From NCBI GenBank assembly GCA_017504605.1, contig JAFVQW010000054.1, positions 1 through 64,000 of the forward strand: a stretch of DNA of 64,000 nucleotides, written 5' to 3'. Position numbers and translations under genes: made by a program. Below the pieces are notes generated by a model that worked only from the letters and a program-made list of their open reading frames with translations, searched no databases and was not told the origin of the DNA. This DNA comes from Clostridia bacterium. GTDB lineage: Bacteria > Bacillota > Clostridia > Oscillospirales > CAG-272. Shown here one piece after another: positions 8,164 to 17,112 of the stretch (positions within the stretch are counted from its first letter, which is position 1; every line of letters starts with the position of its first letter).

Positions 8164-8502
8164 TTATCCCTTTGCGGAGCGGAGAACCGCCTTGGTTGTC
8201 TTTATAACCTCTGCTATAGACCTCAACTCGTCCGCGGAGCAGTCAAGCGTGAGCTCATCTATTATTCCTCGGGAAATATGCTCACAGCGCTTAAGGTTGT
8301 CGTAAACGAGCTCATCAAGGCTTACCCCAAGAGCGTTGGCAATTCCGACGAGCGTGGGAAGGCTTAGCTTTGTTGCCGCGCGCTCAATGTGCGAAATGTT
8401 CGACGGCTCAACACCCGAAAGCTCTGCAAGCGCCGCCTGCGTAAGCCCGAGCTTACGGCGAGCCTCGCGAATTCGTTTTCCTATTATTTTATAATCAATC
8501 AC
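8164..8502 (-). CDS. XRE-family helix-turn-helix transcriptional regulator
   Basis: A small DNA-binding protein. Residues about 6-62 form a classic HTH_3 domain (IREARRKLGLTQAALAELSG, SNISHIERAATKLSLPTLVGIANALGV). The remaining roughly 50 residues (DELRSIAEVIKTTKAVL) probably serve dimerisation. I place the start at the GTG at 8502 because TGAGGTGA sits six bases before it; another GTG at 8511 overlaps that ribosome site. It diverges from a SLOG gene across a control region with two matching palindromes, so it probably regulates itself and its neighbour. Its stop lies eight bases from the dnaJ repeat junction. Confidence 0.88.
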   Translation of the reverse strand: MIDYKIIGKRIREARRKLGLTQAALAELSGVEPSNISHIERAATKLSLPTLVGIANALGVSLDELVYDNLKRCEHISRGIIDELTLDCSADELRSIAEVIKTTKAVLRSAKG

Positions 8503-8538
8503 AATAATCACCTCAAAAAAATTGTCAATATTATTGTA

Positions 8539-8585
8539 TATCCTATTCGGATATGATAAAATAATATAGGTGTCCTAATAGGACA
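8539..8585. promoter_or_regulatory. Paired operator palindromes between the XRE and SLOG genes
   Basis: TATCCTATTCGGATA (8539-8553) and TGTCCTAATAGGACA (8571-8585) share the pattern TRTCCTAWWMGGAYA. Their centres are 32 bp apart, about three helical turns. On the minus strand the first lies between a possible -35 (TTTTAT) and -10 (TACAAT), so binding would repress the regulator's own gene. The second lies just upstream of the SLOG gene. Assignment to this regulator is inference. Confidence 0.65.
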
Positions 8586-8622
8586 CACAATAATATTTTT
8601 GACAAAAAAAGAGGAAAAAATT

Positions 8623-9063
8623 TTGACTGTAACGTTTTTTGGACACAGAGATTGCCCTGATGCTATCCGTGCGAGGCTTATAACGGTGCTGGAAAATTTG
8701 ATAGAAAACGAGGGGGCAGACACCTTCTTTGTGGGAAACAACGGCGCCTTTGATGCTATGGTTTATAATGCTCTGAAGAAGCTTCGGGCGCGGTATTCTC
8801 ACATACGGTTTAACGTCGTTCTCTCATATATGCCGCGGGAATACCGAAGGGAAGACGCCGAATATTACAGGGATACCTTGCTTCCCGAGGAGATTGCCGA
8901 GGCAGTCCCGCGCTTTGCGATAGATAAAAGGAATTTATGGCTTCTTAAGAAAAGTGACACGGTTGTAACCTACGTCGTTCGCTCCTTTGGCGGCGCGGCA
9001 AAATTTAAGGCGCGCGCGAAGCGACTTGGGCGCACTGTTATCGAGCTTAGCGAGACCTTGTGA
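8623..9063 (+). CDS. SLOG (Rossmann-like nucleotide-binding) family protein
   Basis: A 146-residue cytoplasmic protein with VTFFGHRDCP at the N-terminus, FFVGNNGAFDAMVYNALKKL in the middle and VVLSYMPREY after it. This is the pattern of the SLOG/DUF1273-like (YpsA-type) superfamily, which binds nucleotides or related ligands. Similar stand-alone proteins are common in Clostridia and uncharacterised. I choose the TTG at 8623, preceded by AAGAGGAAA; an in-frame TTG at 8599 lacks a site. The gene diverges from the XRE regulator and converges on dnaJ. A ligand-sensing or stress/conflict role is a guess. Confidence 0.8.
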   Translation: MTVTFFGHRDCPDAIRARLITVLENLIENEGADTFFVGNNGAFDAMVYNALKKLRARYSHIRFNVVLSYMPREYRREDAEYYRDTLLPEEIAEAVPRFAIDKRNLWLLKKSDTVVTYVVRSFGGAAKFKARAKRLGRTVIELSETL

Positions 9064-9065
9064 GC

Positions 9066-9116
9066 AACTTCACTGTGCGTAGCACAACTTCACTTTCGCG
9101 TCAGCGAAAACCTCAC
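9066..9116. repeat. Second palindrome array with AACTTCACT spacers
   Basis: AACTTCACT (9066-9074), palindrome GTGCGTAGCAC (9075-9085), AACTTCACT (9086-9094), palindrome TTTCGC/GCGAAA (9094-9109), then CCTCAC. It begins right after the SLOG stop and leads into the terminator, the same order (array, terminator, dnaJ 3' end) as at 7846-8156. Confidence 0.7.
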
Positions 9117-9276
9117 AAACAGAAAGAGAGAACAAATCGGCTTTAATCCCGAAATGTTCTCTCTCTTTTTTGCTTACGGCCGAGCCGTGTATTAATTTTT
9201 ACCGAAAAAGCGCTTGAAGGCGCCCTTGCCGTCGTCGTTCTTCTCTCCGAGTGAGTCGGCGAGAAGACGGAAGAGC
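9113..9276. repeat. Right copy of the ~165 bp direct repeat (terminator + dnaJ 3' end)
   Basis: Partner of 7991-8156, offset by 1120-1122 bp. It covers the terminator downstream of dnaJ and the last 28 codons of the intact dnaJ. The segment between the repeats holds only the XRE and SLOG genes; no integrase, transposase or terminal inverted repeat is visible. Confidence 0.85.
9122..9171. terminator. Bidirectional terminator of dnaJ and the SLOG gene, copy 2
   Basis: Arms AAAGAGAGAACA (9123-9134) and TGTTCTCTCT (9155-9164) with a T-run on the plus strand and an A-run on the other side. It lies between convergent genes and so serves both. Two substitutions and a 2 bp indel separate it from the copy at 8001. 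Confidence 0.8.
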
Positions 9277-10337
9277 TTCTTCTGCTCGGCCGTGAGGCTC
9301 TTCGGCGTTTTCACCTTCACGGTGAAGATGAGGTCGCCCTTACGCTTCGGGTTGTTGATATTCGGCACGCCCTTGCCCTTTACGGTAAAAGAGCTGCCGG
9401 TTTCGGTGCCCTCGGGAATGGTGAAGCTCTCGCTTCCGCCGCCGAGGATAGGAATTTTAATATCCGCGCCGAGCGCCGCCTCGGTGAAGGAAATCGGAAT
9501 TTCACAGTAGAGGTTATCGCCCTCGCGCTCGAAGATTTCGTGCGGCCTTACTCTTACCTCGATATAGAGGTCGCCGTTCTGACCGCCGCCGCGACCCGCC
9601 GAGCCCTGTCCGCGAAGAACTATGCGCTGTCCCGATGCGATACCCGAGGGGATAGTGGCCTCGAGCTTCTTGTTTACCTTTATATAACCCTTGCCGTTAC
9701 AGTTTTTACACGGGGTCTTAATAATCTTACCCGTACCTCGGCAGGCCGAGCAGGCACGCTGGGTCTGCATATAGCCGAGCATGGTCTGCTGCTGAACGGT
9801 AACGCGACCCGTGCCGCGACAGGTCTCGCAGGTCTCGGCCTTCGTTCCCTTGGCCGCGCCGCTCGCGCCGCACTCGCCGCAGGCCTCAACCCTCGCGAAG
9901 CTGATTTCCTTCTTACAGCCGAAGGCCGCCTCCTCGAAGCTTACCGTCACCCGTGTAAGAATATCCTCGCCGTCGATAGCCGAGCTCCTCGCGCGCGAGC
10001 CGCCGTCCGCGCCGCCGAAGAAGGACGAGAATATATCGCCGAAGTCAAATCCGCCGCCGCCAAAGCCGCCGAAGCCGCCAAAGCCCGAGCCGCCGCCCGC
10101 CGCGGGGTCGAAGGCCGCGTGGCCGAACTGGTCGTACTTCGCGCGCTTATCACCGTCCGAGAGGACGGCGTAGGCCTCGTTGACCTCCTTGAAGAGGGCC
10201 TCGGCCTTCTCGTCTCCCGGGTTGATGTCGGGGTGATATTTCTTGGCAAGTGTCCTGTATGCTTTTTTTATTTCGTCCGCCGACGCCGATTTCGATACGC
10301 CGAGGACCTCGTAATAATCACGCTTGTTTTCTGCCAT
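9192..10337 (-). CDS. dnaJ: Chaperone DnaJ (Hsp40)
   Basis: Co-chaperone that delivers clients to DnaK and stimulates its ATPase. It has a J domain with the HPD motif ([10 protein letters not shown]), a Gly/Phe-rich linker, four zinc-finger repeats ([32 protein letters not shown]) and the C-terminal substrate domain. I place the start at the ATG at 10337 ([13 protein letters not shown]) behind AAAAGGG; a TTG two codons earlier is less likely. It is last in the hrcA-grpE-dnaK-dnaJ operon. Its last 27 codons are duplicated about 1.1 kb downstream. Confidence 0.97.
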   Translation of the reverse strand: MAENKRDYYEVLGVSKSASADEIKKAYRTLAKKYHPDINPGDEKAEALFKEVNEAYAVLSDGDKRAKYDQFGHAAFDPAAGGGSGFGGFGGFGGGGFDFGDIFSSFFGGADGGSRARSSAIDGEDILTRVTVSFEEAAFGCKKEISFARVEACGECGASGAAKGTKAETCETCRGTGRVTVQQQTMLGYMQTQRACSACRGTGKIIKTPCKNCNGKGYIKVNKKLEATIPSGIASGQRIVLRGQGSAGRGGGQNGDLYIEVRVRPHEIFEREGDNLYCEIPISFTEAALGADIKIPILGGGSESFTIPEGTETGSSFTVKGKGVPNINNPKRKGDLIFTVKVKTPKSLTAEQKKLFRLLADSLGEKNDDGKGAFKRFFGKN

Positions 10338-10367
10338 TGTCAAAGCCCTTTTCTAAAAGTGGGTAGG

Positions 10368-10397
10368 GGCTGCCTTGGGCGTTAGCCCAAGACAGCC
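10368..10397. other. Hairpin in the dnaK-dnaJ intergenic region
   Basis: Arms GGCTGCCTTGGGC (10368-10380) and GCCCAAGACAGCC (10385-10397) with one mismatch pair. In the direction of transcription it is not followed by T residues, so it is more likely a processing or stabilising element ahead of dnaJ than a terminator. Confidence 0.5.
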
Positions 10398-10410
10398 TCT
10401 TTTGTATTGT

Positions 10411-10519
10411 CGCGCCAAATATGACGACCACAGCTTATAAGGGGAAGTCAGATTTAGGCGAGAAGAGTTTTAGTCTCGCCAAATAGACGACCCTTTTGGT
10501 CTCGCCAAATATGACGACC
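10411..10519. repeat. Three copies of a CTCGCCAAATATGACGACC-type repeat
   Basis: Near-identical 18-19 bp units at 10411-10429, 10475-10492 and 10501-10519; the last two form a tandem pair about 26 bp apart. A small hairpin (GGCGAG/CTCGCC) precedes the second copy. The array fills the gap between dnaK and dnaJ, and I see no coding potential. Confidence 0.75.
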
Positions 10520-10521
10520 CT

Positions 10522-12357
<1,836 letters not shown>

Positions 12358-12408
12358 CTATTCTCCTTTGTGGGTTGTTAATTTGTTTTCTTTTTTATTT
12401 CGGTGAAG

Positions 12409-12966
12409 TCAGTTTACCGACTTGACCATTGCAAATCTGATGATTTTATTGCCCTTTTTATATCCCGTCTGGAATACGTCGGTGATTTCGCCCTCGCCGA
12501 GGCCCTCCGCCTCCTCGTGCATAACCGCATTGTGAAGGTTGGGGTCGAATTTGTCCCCGGGCTTACCGAAGCGCTCGACACCGAGCTTTGAGAGAGCACC
12601 GTCGACCGAGGCCGCAATCATCTTAAGCCCCTCGCGCACCTGCTCGCCGTCGGTAAACTGCGCGGCACGCTCGAGGTTGTCGAGAATGGGGAGAAGCTCC
12701 GACACCGCATCGGCAAGCGCGCTCTCATAGGTTGCGCTCCTCTCCTCTTTTGAGCGGCGGCGGAAATTCTCGTACTCTGCCGCCATACGAAGATATTTGT
12801 CGTTCTGCTCTACCGCCGCGAGGGCCGCCGCATCGAGCTCCTTCGTGAGCGCATCGACCCTCTCGCGAAGCTCGTCGCACTCGTTTTTCTTTTTAGTCTT
12901 TTTGGGCGCGCTCTCGCTCTCGCACGCCTCGGTGCTTATATCCTTTTCTTCCATTTTCGTCTCCAT
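12409..12966 (-). CDS. grpE: Nucleotide exchange factor GrpE
   Basis: Releases ADP from DnaK. The 185-residue protein has a charged N-terminal tail, a long dimerising coiled coil (about 25-70, ending YLRMAAEYENFRRRSKEE), and the beta domain with the family ending GKGDKFDPNLHNAVMHE-like (FGKPGDKFDPNLHNAVMHEE) and a final KIIRFAMVKSV. It sits 6 bp after hrcA, within one transcription unit with dnaK. Confidence 0.97.
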   Translation of the reverse strand: METKMEEKDISTEACESESAPKKTKKKNECDELRERVDALTKELDAAALAAVEQNDKYLRMAAEYENFRRRSKEERSATYESALADAVSELLPILDNLERAAQFTDGEQVREGLKMIAASVDGALSKLGVERFGKPGDKFDPNLHNAVMHEEAEGLGEGEITDVFQTGYKKGNKIIRFAMVKSVN

Positions 12967-12972
12967 ATCTAC

Positions 12973-14037
12973 TTACTTCGGCGGCATCAGCCGTCCGCTG
13001 TCGTCCTCCTTAAACATTCGGTCGAAGCTGTGCGCGAGCTGATTAATCATATCGATAACCTTCGAATAATTCATTCGCTTCGGGCCGATAACTCCGAGGG
13101 CCACCTGACTTCCTCCGATATTCACGGTCTTGAATATGAGCGTCGTGTTCTTCATAACGTCGCCGTCGTCCTCGGTGCCGATATAGACCTGAAGTCCGTC
13201 TTTACCCTCGGTGTGCGTCGATATGACGTCCATAAGCTTATCCTTCTCCTCGAGCACGTCGAGAAGACCGCGAAGCTGAGTTACGTCGGAATACTCGGGG
13301 TAGTCGAGCAGCTTCGTTATGCCGTCGAGCTTAATATCCGCCGAGTCGAGCTCGTTCATAGCCTCGTAAATCATCTTCACCGCGGGGTGTACCATAGCGC
13401 CCGCCGTGCCCATAAGGGCCTCGAGCCTGACGATGACGGGCATCGAGATTTCCTCGCCCGTGAGATTTACAAGATAGATGTTAAGAGCATCGGTAAAGCG
13501 GCGAAGCGTATCCTCGGTGATAGCGAAGGGAAGACGAACCGTCTTCGACTTCACAATGTCCCCGTCGAAGCTCATAACGAGCAGAAAGTCGCGAGGGGAG
13601 AGAAGCACGCTGTTAAAGCGGTTAACGCGTACACGCCCCGCACCCGAGCGGAAGGCAATTCCCGTGTAGTCGGTGAACGATGCCGCGAGGCGCGATGCCT
13701 CCGAGAGAATTTTATCCATCTCGGTAAGCTTGTAGTGCAGCCTCTCGTTAATCTCCTCAATCTCGCGGCGGGTCTCGCCGTACTGCTGTATCAGAGTGTC
13801 AACGTAGAGACGGTAGCCCATCTCCGAGGGAACTCTGCCCGCAGAGGTGTGCGGCTGTACGAGATAGCCCATAGCCTCAAGCTCCGCCATCTCGTTTCTG
13901 ATAGTCGCGCTCGAGCAGGAAAGCTCGGTGCCCTCCGAGAGATATTTCGAGCCGACGGGCTCGCCGTGGCAAATGTGTGCGTCAACTATTGCACGAAGTA
14001 TTTGCATTTTTCGCGGTGTCAGTCGCGGGTCCTTCAT
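12973..14037 (-). CDS. hrcA: Heat-inducible transcription repressor HrcA
   Basis: Represses class I heat-shock genes by binding CIRCE; GroEL activity usually tunes it. The N-terminal winged helix (LTPRKMQILRAIVDAHI, SGTELSCSSATIRNEMAELE-like) and the GAF-like middle domain are recognisable, and the end GPKRMNYSKVIDMINQLA is typical. I start at the ATG at 14037 (MKDPRLTPRK) behind AGAGGTGA rather than 11 codons upstream. The protein is 354 residues. It is the first gene of the operon, 27 bp from the CIRCE element that should autoregulate it. Confidence 0.96.
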   Translation of the reverse strand: MKDPRLTPRKMQILRAIVDAHICHGEPVGSKYLSEGTELSCSSATIRNEMAELEAMGYLVQPHTSAGRVPSEMGYRLYVDTLIQQYGETRREIEEINERLHYKLTEMDKILSEASRLAASFTDYTGIAFRSGAGRVRVNRFNSVLLSPRDFLLVMSFDGDIVKSKTVRLPFAITEDTLRRFTDALNIYLVNLTGEEISMPVIVRLEALMGTAGAMVHPAVKMIYEAMNELDSADIKLDGITKLLDYPEYSDVTQLRGLLDVLEEKDKLMDVISTHTEGKDGLQVYIGTEDDGDVMKNTTLIFKTVNIGGSQVALGVIGPKRMNYSKVIDMINQLAHSFDRMFKEDDSGRLMPPK

Positions 14038-14063
14038 GGGGGTCACCTCTTTTTTGTCGATTT

Positions 14064-14090
14064 TTAGCACTTACCAGAGGAGAGTGCTAA
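14064..14090. promoter_or_regulatory. CIRCE operator
   Basis: TTAGCACTT (14064-14072), nine bases, GAGTGCTAA (14082-14090). This is the HrcA-binding CIRCE palindrome with one mismatch (T for C at the end of the left arm as read here). It lies between the promoter and the hrcA start. Confidence 0.95.
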
Positions 14091-14103
14091 ACTTGACATC
14101 TAT

Positions 14104-14132
14104 AATATATACCTTTTTTGCCACCGTGTCAA
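14104..14132 (-). promoter_or_regulatory. Promoter of the hrcA-grpE-dnaK-dnaJ operon
   Basis: Minus-strand TTGACA (14127-14132), 17 bp, TATATT (14104-14109), 13 bp from the CIRCE palindrome. The initiation point should fall at or next to CIRCE, so HrcA would block initiation. Confidence 0.85.
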
Positions 14133-14189
14133 GCATTTATCCGCAAAATATTGTGAACAATCTGTTAACAATTACAAAAATGGGTAGGA

Positions 14190-14198
14190 GAGTGCTAA
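14190..14198 (+). promoter_or_regulatory. Orphan CIRCE half-site
   Basis: An exact GAGTGCTAA half-arm 24 bp before the -35 of the rny promoter and about 100 bp from the full CIRCE. The partner arm is absent at the right spacing. It may be a degenerate second operator or chance. Confidence 0.35.
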
Positions 14199-14221
14199 TT
14201 TAGGTGTTCACAAAGTTTCTC

Positions 14222-14250
14222 TTGACTTTATATTAGATTTAAGTTATAAT
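14222..14250 (+). promoter_or_regulatory. Promoter of rny
   Basis: TTGACT (14222-14227), 17 bp, TATAAT (14245-14250), giving a leader of about 130 nt before rny. The leader contains a perfect hairpin, GGGACGT (14271-14277) with ACGTCCC (14288-14294). I recognise no known riboswitch in it. Confidence 0.85.
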
Positions 14251-14387
14251 ATATACGTATGGTTATCGTGGGGACGTGTTATCTGCTACGTCCCGCGGTC
14301 TTCATATGGTAAAAGGATTTGAGTCGGGGGCCGTGAGTGTCCTCGGCCAAGACATAGGTTACAAAAGTAATCAGAAGGAGGTGTATT

Positions 14388-15935
14388 TTGCAAATCGATC
14401 TTTGGATTGGTATTGTAGGTATGGCTGCCACGGCTATCGTCGGTGTCGTTGCGGGCGTTTTGCTGCGCAAGGCTGCCGCGGAGAAGAAGCTCGGCTCTGC
14501 CGAGGAGCAGGCGAGGCACATACTTGAGGACGCTATCAAGAACGCCGAGAGCGCGAAGAAGGAGTCCATAATTTCCGCAAAGGAAGAAATTTTTCAGCTT
14601 AAAAGAGAGGCGGACTTTGACGTAAAGGAGCGTAGAAAAGAGGTTTCGAGGCTCGAGCGCAGAGTTGCGCAGAAGGAAGAGACCCTTGATGCTAAGCTTG
14701 AGGGTATTGAGAAAAAGGAGCTTGCACTCCAAGAGAAGCATAAGGAGGCTGACAGAGCGCGCGAGGAGGTTCGTGCGACTATGGAGAGCCAGCTTGCTAT
14801 GCTTGAGAAGATTGCGGGACTGTCCCGCGAGGATGCTAAGGCAGAGCTCGTGCACAAGCTCGACAGTGAGATGCAGCACGAGACGGCGCTCAAGATTGCA
14901 GAGTATGAGGAGCGCTTTAGGGACGAGGCTGATGCTAAGGCGCGCGATATTCTCTCGCTTGCCATTCAGCGCTGCGCCGCAGACCACGTGAGTGAGATTT
15001 CCATTTCCACCGTGCAGATCCCCGGTGACGAAATGAAGGGAAGGATTATCGGCCGAGAGGGAAGGAACATCAGAACCATTGAGACCCTCACCGGCGTTGA
15101 CCTTATTATTGACGACACACCCGACGTTATTACCGTGTCGGGCTTCGACCCCGTCAGACGAGAGATTGCGCGTATCGCGCTTGAGAAGCTCGTCAGTGAC
15201 GGAAGAATTCACCCCGCGAGAATTGAGGAGACCGTCGAGAAGGCTAAGCGCGAGGTTGACGGTGCTATCAAGCAGGCGGGCGAGCGTGCGGTATTCGAGA
15301 CCGGCGTTCACGGACTTCACCCCGAGCTTATCAAGCTGCTCGGCCGTATGAAGTACCGTACCTCCTACGGACAGAACGCGCTCCGTCACTCTATCGAGGT
15401 GTCTATGCTGGCGGGCGTTATCGCGGACGAGCTCGGTGTTGACGTTACGACGGCTAAGCGCGCGGGACTTCTCCACGATATAGGTAAGGCGGTTACCGCC
15501 GAGGTTGAGGGCTCTCACGTCCAGCTCGGCGTTGATATTGCCACCAAGTACAAGGAATCCAAGGAAATCATACACTCCATTATGGCGCACCACAACGATA
15601 CCGAGTCTACCTCGGCGCTCGACTTCATTATTCAGGCGGCCGACGCTATCAGTGCGGCACGCCCCGGCGCACGCCGTGAGGACGTTGAGAATTACATCAA
15701 GCGCCTTCAGAAGCTCGAGGAGGTTGCGGGTGACTTCGAGGGTGTTGAGAAGACCTTCGCTATTCAGGCGGGCCGTGAGGTCAGAATTATGGTTAAGCCC
15801 GAGCTTGTCGACGACGACAAGATGAAGATTCTCGCAAGAGATATTGCGAAGAAGATTGAGGGCGAGCTCGACTACCCCGGTCAGATTAAGATTAGCGTTA
15901 TCAGAGAAAGCAGAACCGTGGATTACGCGAAGTAG
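14388..15935 (+). CDS. rny: Ribonuclease Y
   Basis: Membrane-bound endoribonuclease that starts mRNA decay in many Bacillota. The start is a TTG at 14388 behind a strong AGAAGGAGGTG. An N-terminal membrane helix (about 4-26) leads into a long charged coiled coil (about 30-200). A KH domain follows ([15 protein letters not shown], near 215-230), then the HD phosphohydrolase domain with HDIGKA near 363. The 515 residues match the family. It has its own promoter, and its usual partner ymdB lies about 7 kb downstream. Confidence 0.97.
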   Translation: MQIDLWIGIVGMAATAIVGVVAGVLLRKAAAEKKLGSAEEQARHILEDAIKNAESAKKESIISAKEEIFQLKREADFDVKERRKEVSRLERRVAQKEETLDAKLEGIEKKELALQEKHKEADRAREEVRATMESQLAMLEKIAGLSREDAKAELVHKLDSEMQHETALKIAEYEERFRDEADAKARDILSLAIQRCAADHVSEISISTVQIPGDEMKGRIIGREGRNIRTIETLTGVDLIIDDTPDVITVSGFDPVRREIARIALEKLVSDGRIHPARIEETVEKAKREVDGAIKQAGERAVFETGVHGLHPELIKLLGRMKYRTSYGQNALRHSIEVSMLAGVIADELGVDVTTAKRAGLLHDIGKAVTAEVEGSHVQLGVDIATKYKESKEIIHSIMAHHNDTESTSALDFIIQAADAISAARPGARREDVENYIKRLQKLEEVAGDFEGVEKTFAIQAGREVRIMVKPELVDDDKMKILARDIAKKIEGELDYPGQIKISVIRESRTVDYAK

Positions 15936-15942
15936 GCTTTAT

Positions 15943-15994
15943 AAATAGGGCATCGGCGAGAACGGAAGCGTATCGGACTGTGCCCTATTTTTTC
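15943..15994 (+). terminator. Intrinsic terminator after rny
   Basis: Arms AAATAGGGCA (15943-15952) and TGCCCTATTT (15981-15990) with further T residues on the plus strand. It separates rny from the lgt-like gene. Confidence 0.85.
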
Positions 15995-16020
15995 TCCCAT
16001 TAAAACGAAAGGACCTTTAA

Positions 16021-17043
16021 ATGCTACCACATATTCATATACTCGGCTTAAGTATACCGATGTATGCGGCGATGGTTGTCCTCGGCGCTATATCCTACCT
16101 AATCTATTATAAGCTCGTGCCCGTAAGGCGGGAGGGGATAGACCGCGTGAGCGATAACAGGCTCGTGCTCGTCTTTATACTCGGCTTTCTTTCGCTCGGC
16201 GTGTGGGCCTTTATACTTAACTCGCTCTTTCATTCCATAGAGGAGGGACGGATAGTCGTCGGCGGTATTACCTGGCTCGGCGGCGTTATCGGCTGTATCC
16301 CCTCGGTGTATTTGCTTATACATTATCTCGTTCCGAGGGAGAAGGGAAATGCCGTCAACCGCTTCTCAACTATGATGCCGGGCCTCGTGCTCGCGCACGG
16401 CTTCGGACGGCTCGGCTGCTTCTTTGGCGGCTGCTGCTACGGCGCCCGCACCGACGGCCCCCTCGGCGTTGTATTCCCCGCGGGCAGTGCGGCGGGTAAG
16501 CAGTATCCGAATACCGCCGTCGAGGCGGTGGTACGGGAGATTACCCACGCGAACGGAACGGTCGAGAAAATAGAGCTCTACCCGAGCCTTCCCGTTCTCC
16601 CGACACAGCTTATCGAGGCACTGTTTGCATTTTTGCTCTTCCTCGTTATGCTTATATTCTATAAGAGGCTGAAGCATATCAACGTTGAGATATACTGCTT
16701 CGCCTACGGCATCTTCAGATTTATTCTTGAATTCTGGCGCGGCGACGACAGGGGCACGACGGGCTTCGCCCTCTCTCCCTCTCAGCTGATGTCGATTATC
16801 ATTATCATCGGCGCTACGCTTCTTATATTATATAAAAGGAAGATTATCTTCACCTCTCTTTACAAAAAATGCGAGCTTTGGAGCGCCGAGGCGAGAGCGC
16901 TTCCCGTGTCGAACGAGCCCCTATCCCTCCGCCGCGAGAGCCCTGCCGACACTATCCGTAAGCTTCATTCTCTTATGAAGGACGGCATAATTACGAAAGA
17001 GGAATTTGAGGAAAAGAAAAAGGAGCTTCTAAAGAAAATATAG
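16021..17043 (+). CDS. Prolipoprotein diacylglyceryl transferase-like protein with C-terminal SHOCT-type domain
   Basis: Lgt attaches diacylglycerol to the lipobox cysteine of prolipoproteins. This 340-residue membrane protein has about seven hydrophobic segments and the core HGFGRLGCFFGGCCYG, recognisably the Lgt signature region. Classical Lgt has GRIGNFxNGE there, so the conserved Asn is a Cys here. After the last membrane segment a cytoplasmic tail ends in a SHOCT-like helix pair (IRKLHSLMKDGIITKEEFEEKKKELL). GAAAGGACC precedes the ATG. The window encodes several lipoproteins that would be its substrates. Function as a true Lgt is likely but unproven. Confidence 0.8.
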   Translation: MLPHIHILGLSIPMYAAMVVLGAISYLIYYKLVPVRREGIDRVSDNRLVLVFILGFLSLGVWAFILNSLFHSIEEGRIVVGGITWLGGVIGCIPSVYLLIHYLVPREKGNAVNRFSTMMPGLVLAHGFGRLGCFFGGCCYGARTDGPLGVVFPAGSAAGKQYPNTAVEAVVREITHANGTVEKIELYPSLPVLPTQLIEALFAFLLFLVMLIFYKRLKHINVEIYCFAYGIFRFILEFWRGDDRGTTGFALSPSQLMSIIIIIGATLLILYKRKIIFTSLYKKCELWSAEARALPVSNEPLSLRRESPADTIRKLHSLMKDGIITKEEFEEKKKELLKKI

Positions 17044-17059
17044 AAGCCCAAAGAAAACA

Positions 17060-17096
17060 AAAAACGCAATTTGGGAAAATCCCAAATTGCGTTTTT
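17060..17096. terminator. Bidirectional terminator between convergent genes
   Basis: Perfect 16 bp arms, AAAAACGCAATTTGGG (17060-17075) and CCCAAATTGCGTTTTT (17081-17096), serving the lgt-like gene (+) and the large lipoprotein gene (-). Confidence 0.92.
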
Positions 17097-17112
17097 CTTT
17101 ATACCTTAAGCA

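Noticed and set aside
8164..9063. Classical toxin-antitoxin pair
   Set aside because: The partner gene is divergent and SLOG-like rather than a short toxin in the same operon; neither protein matches a known toxin family.
14259..14312. A 17-codon frame (MVIVGTCYLLRPAVFIW) in the rny leader
   Set aside because: It would begin about 2 nt after the predicted transcription start with no ribosome site; more likely part of the leader hairpin.
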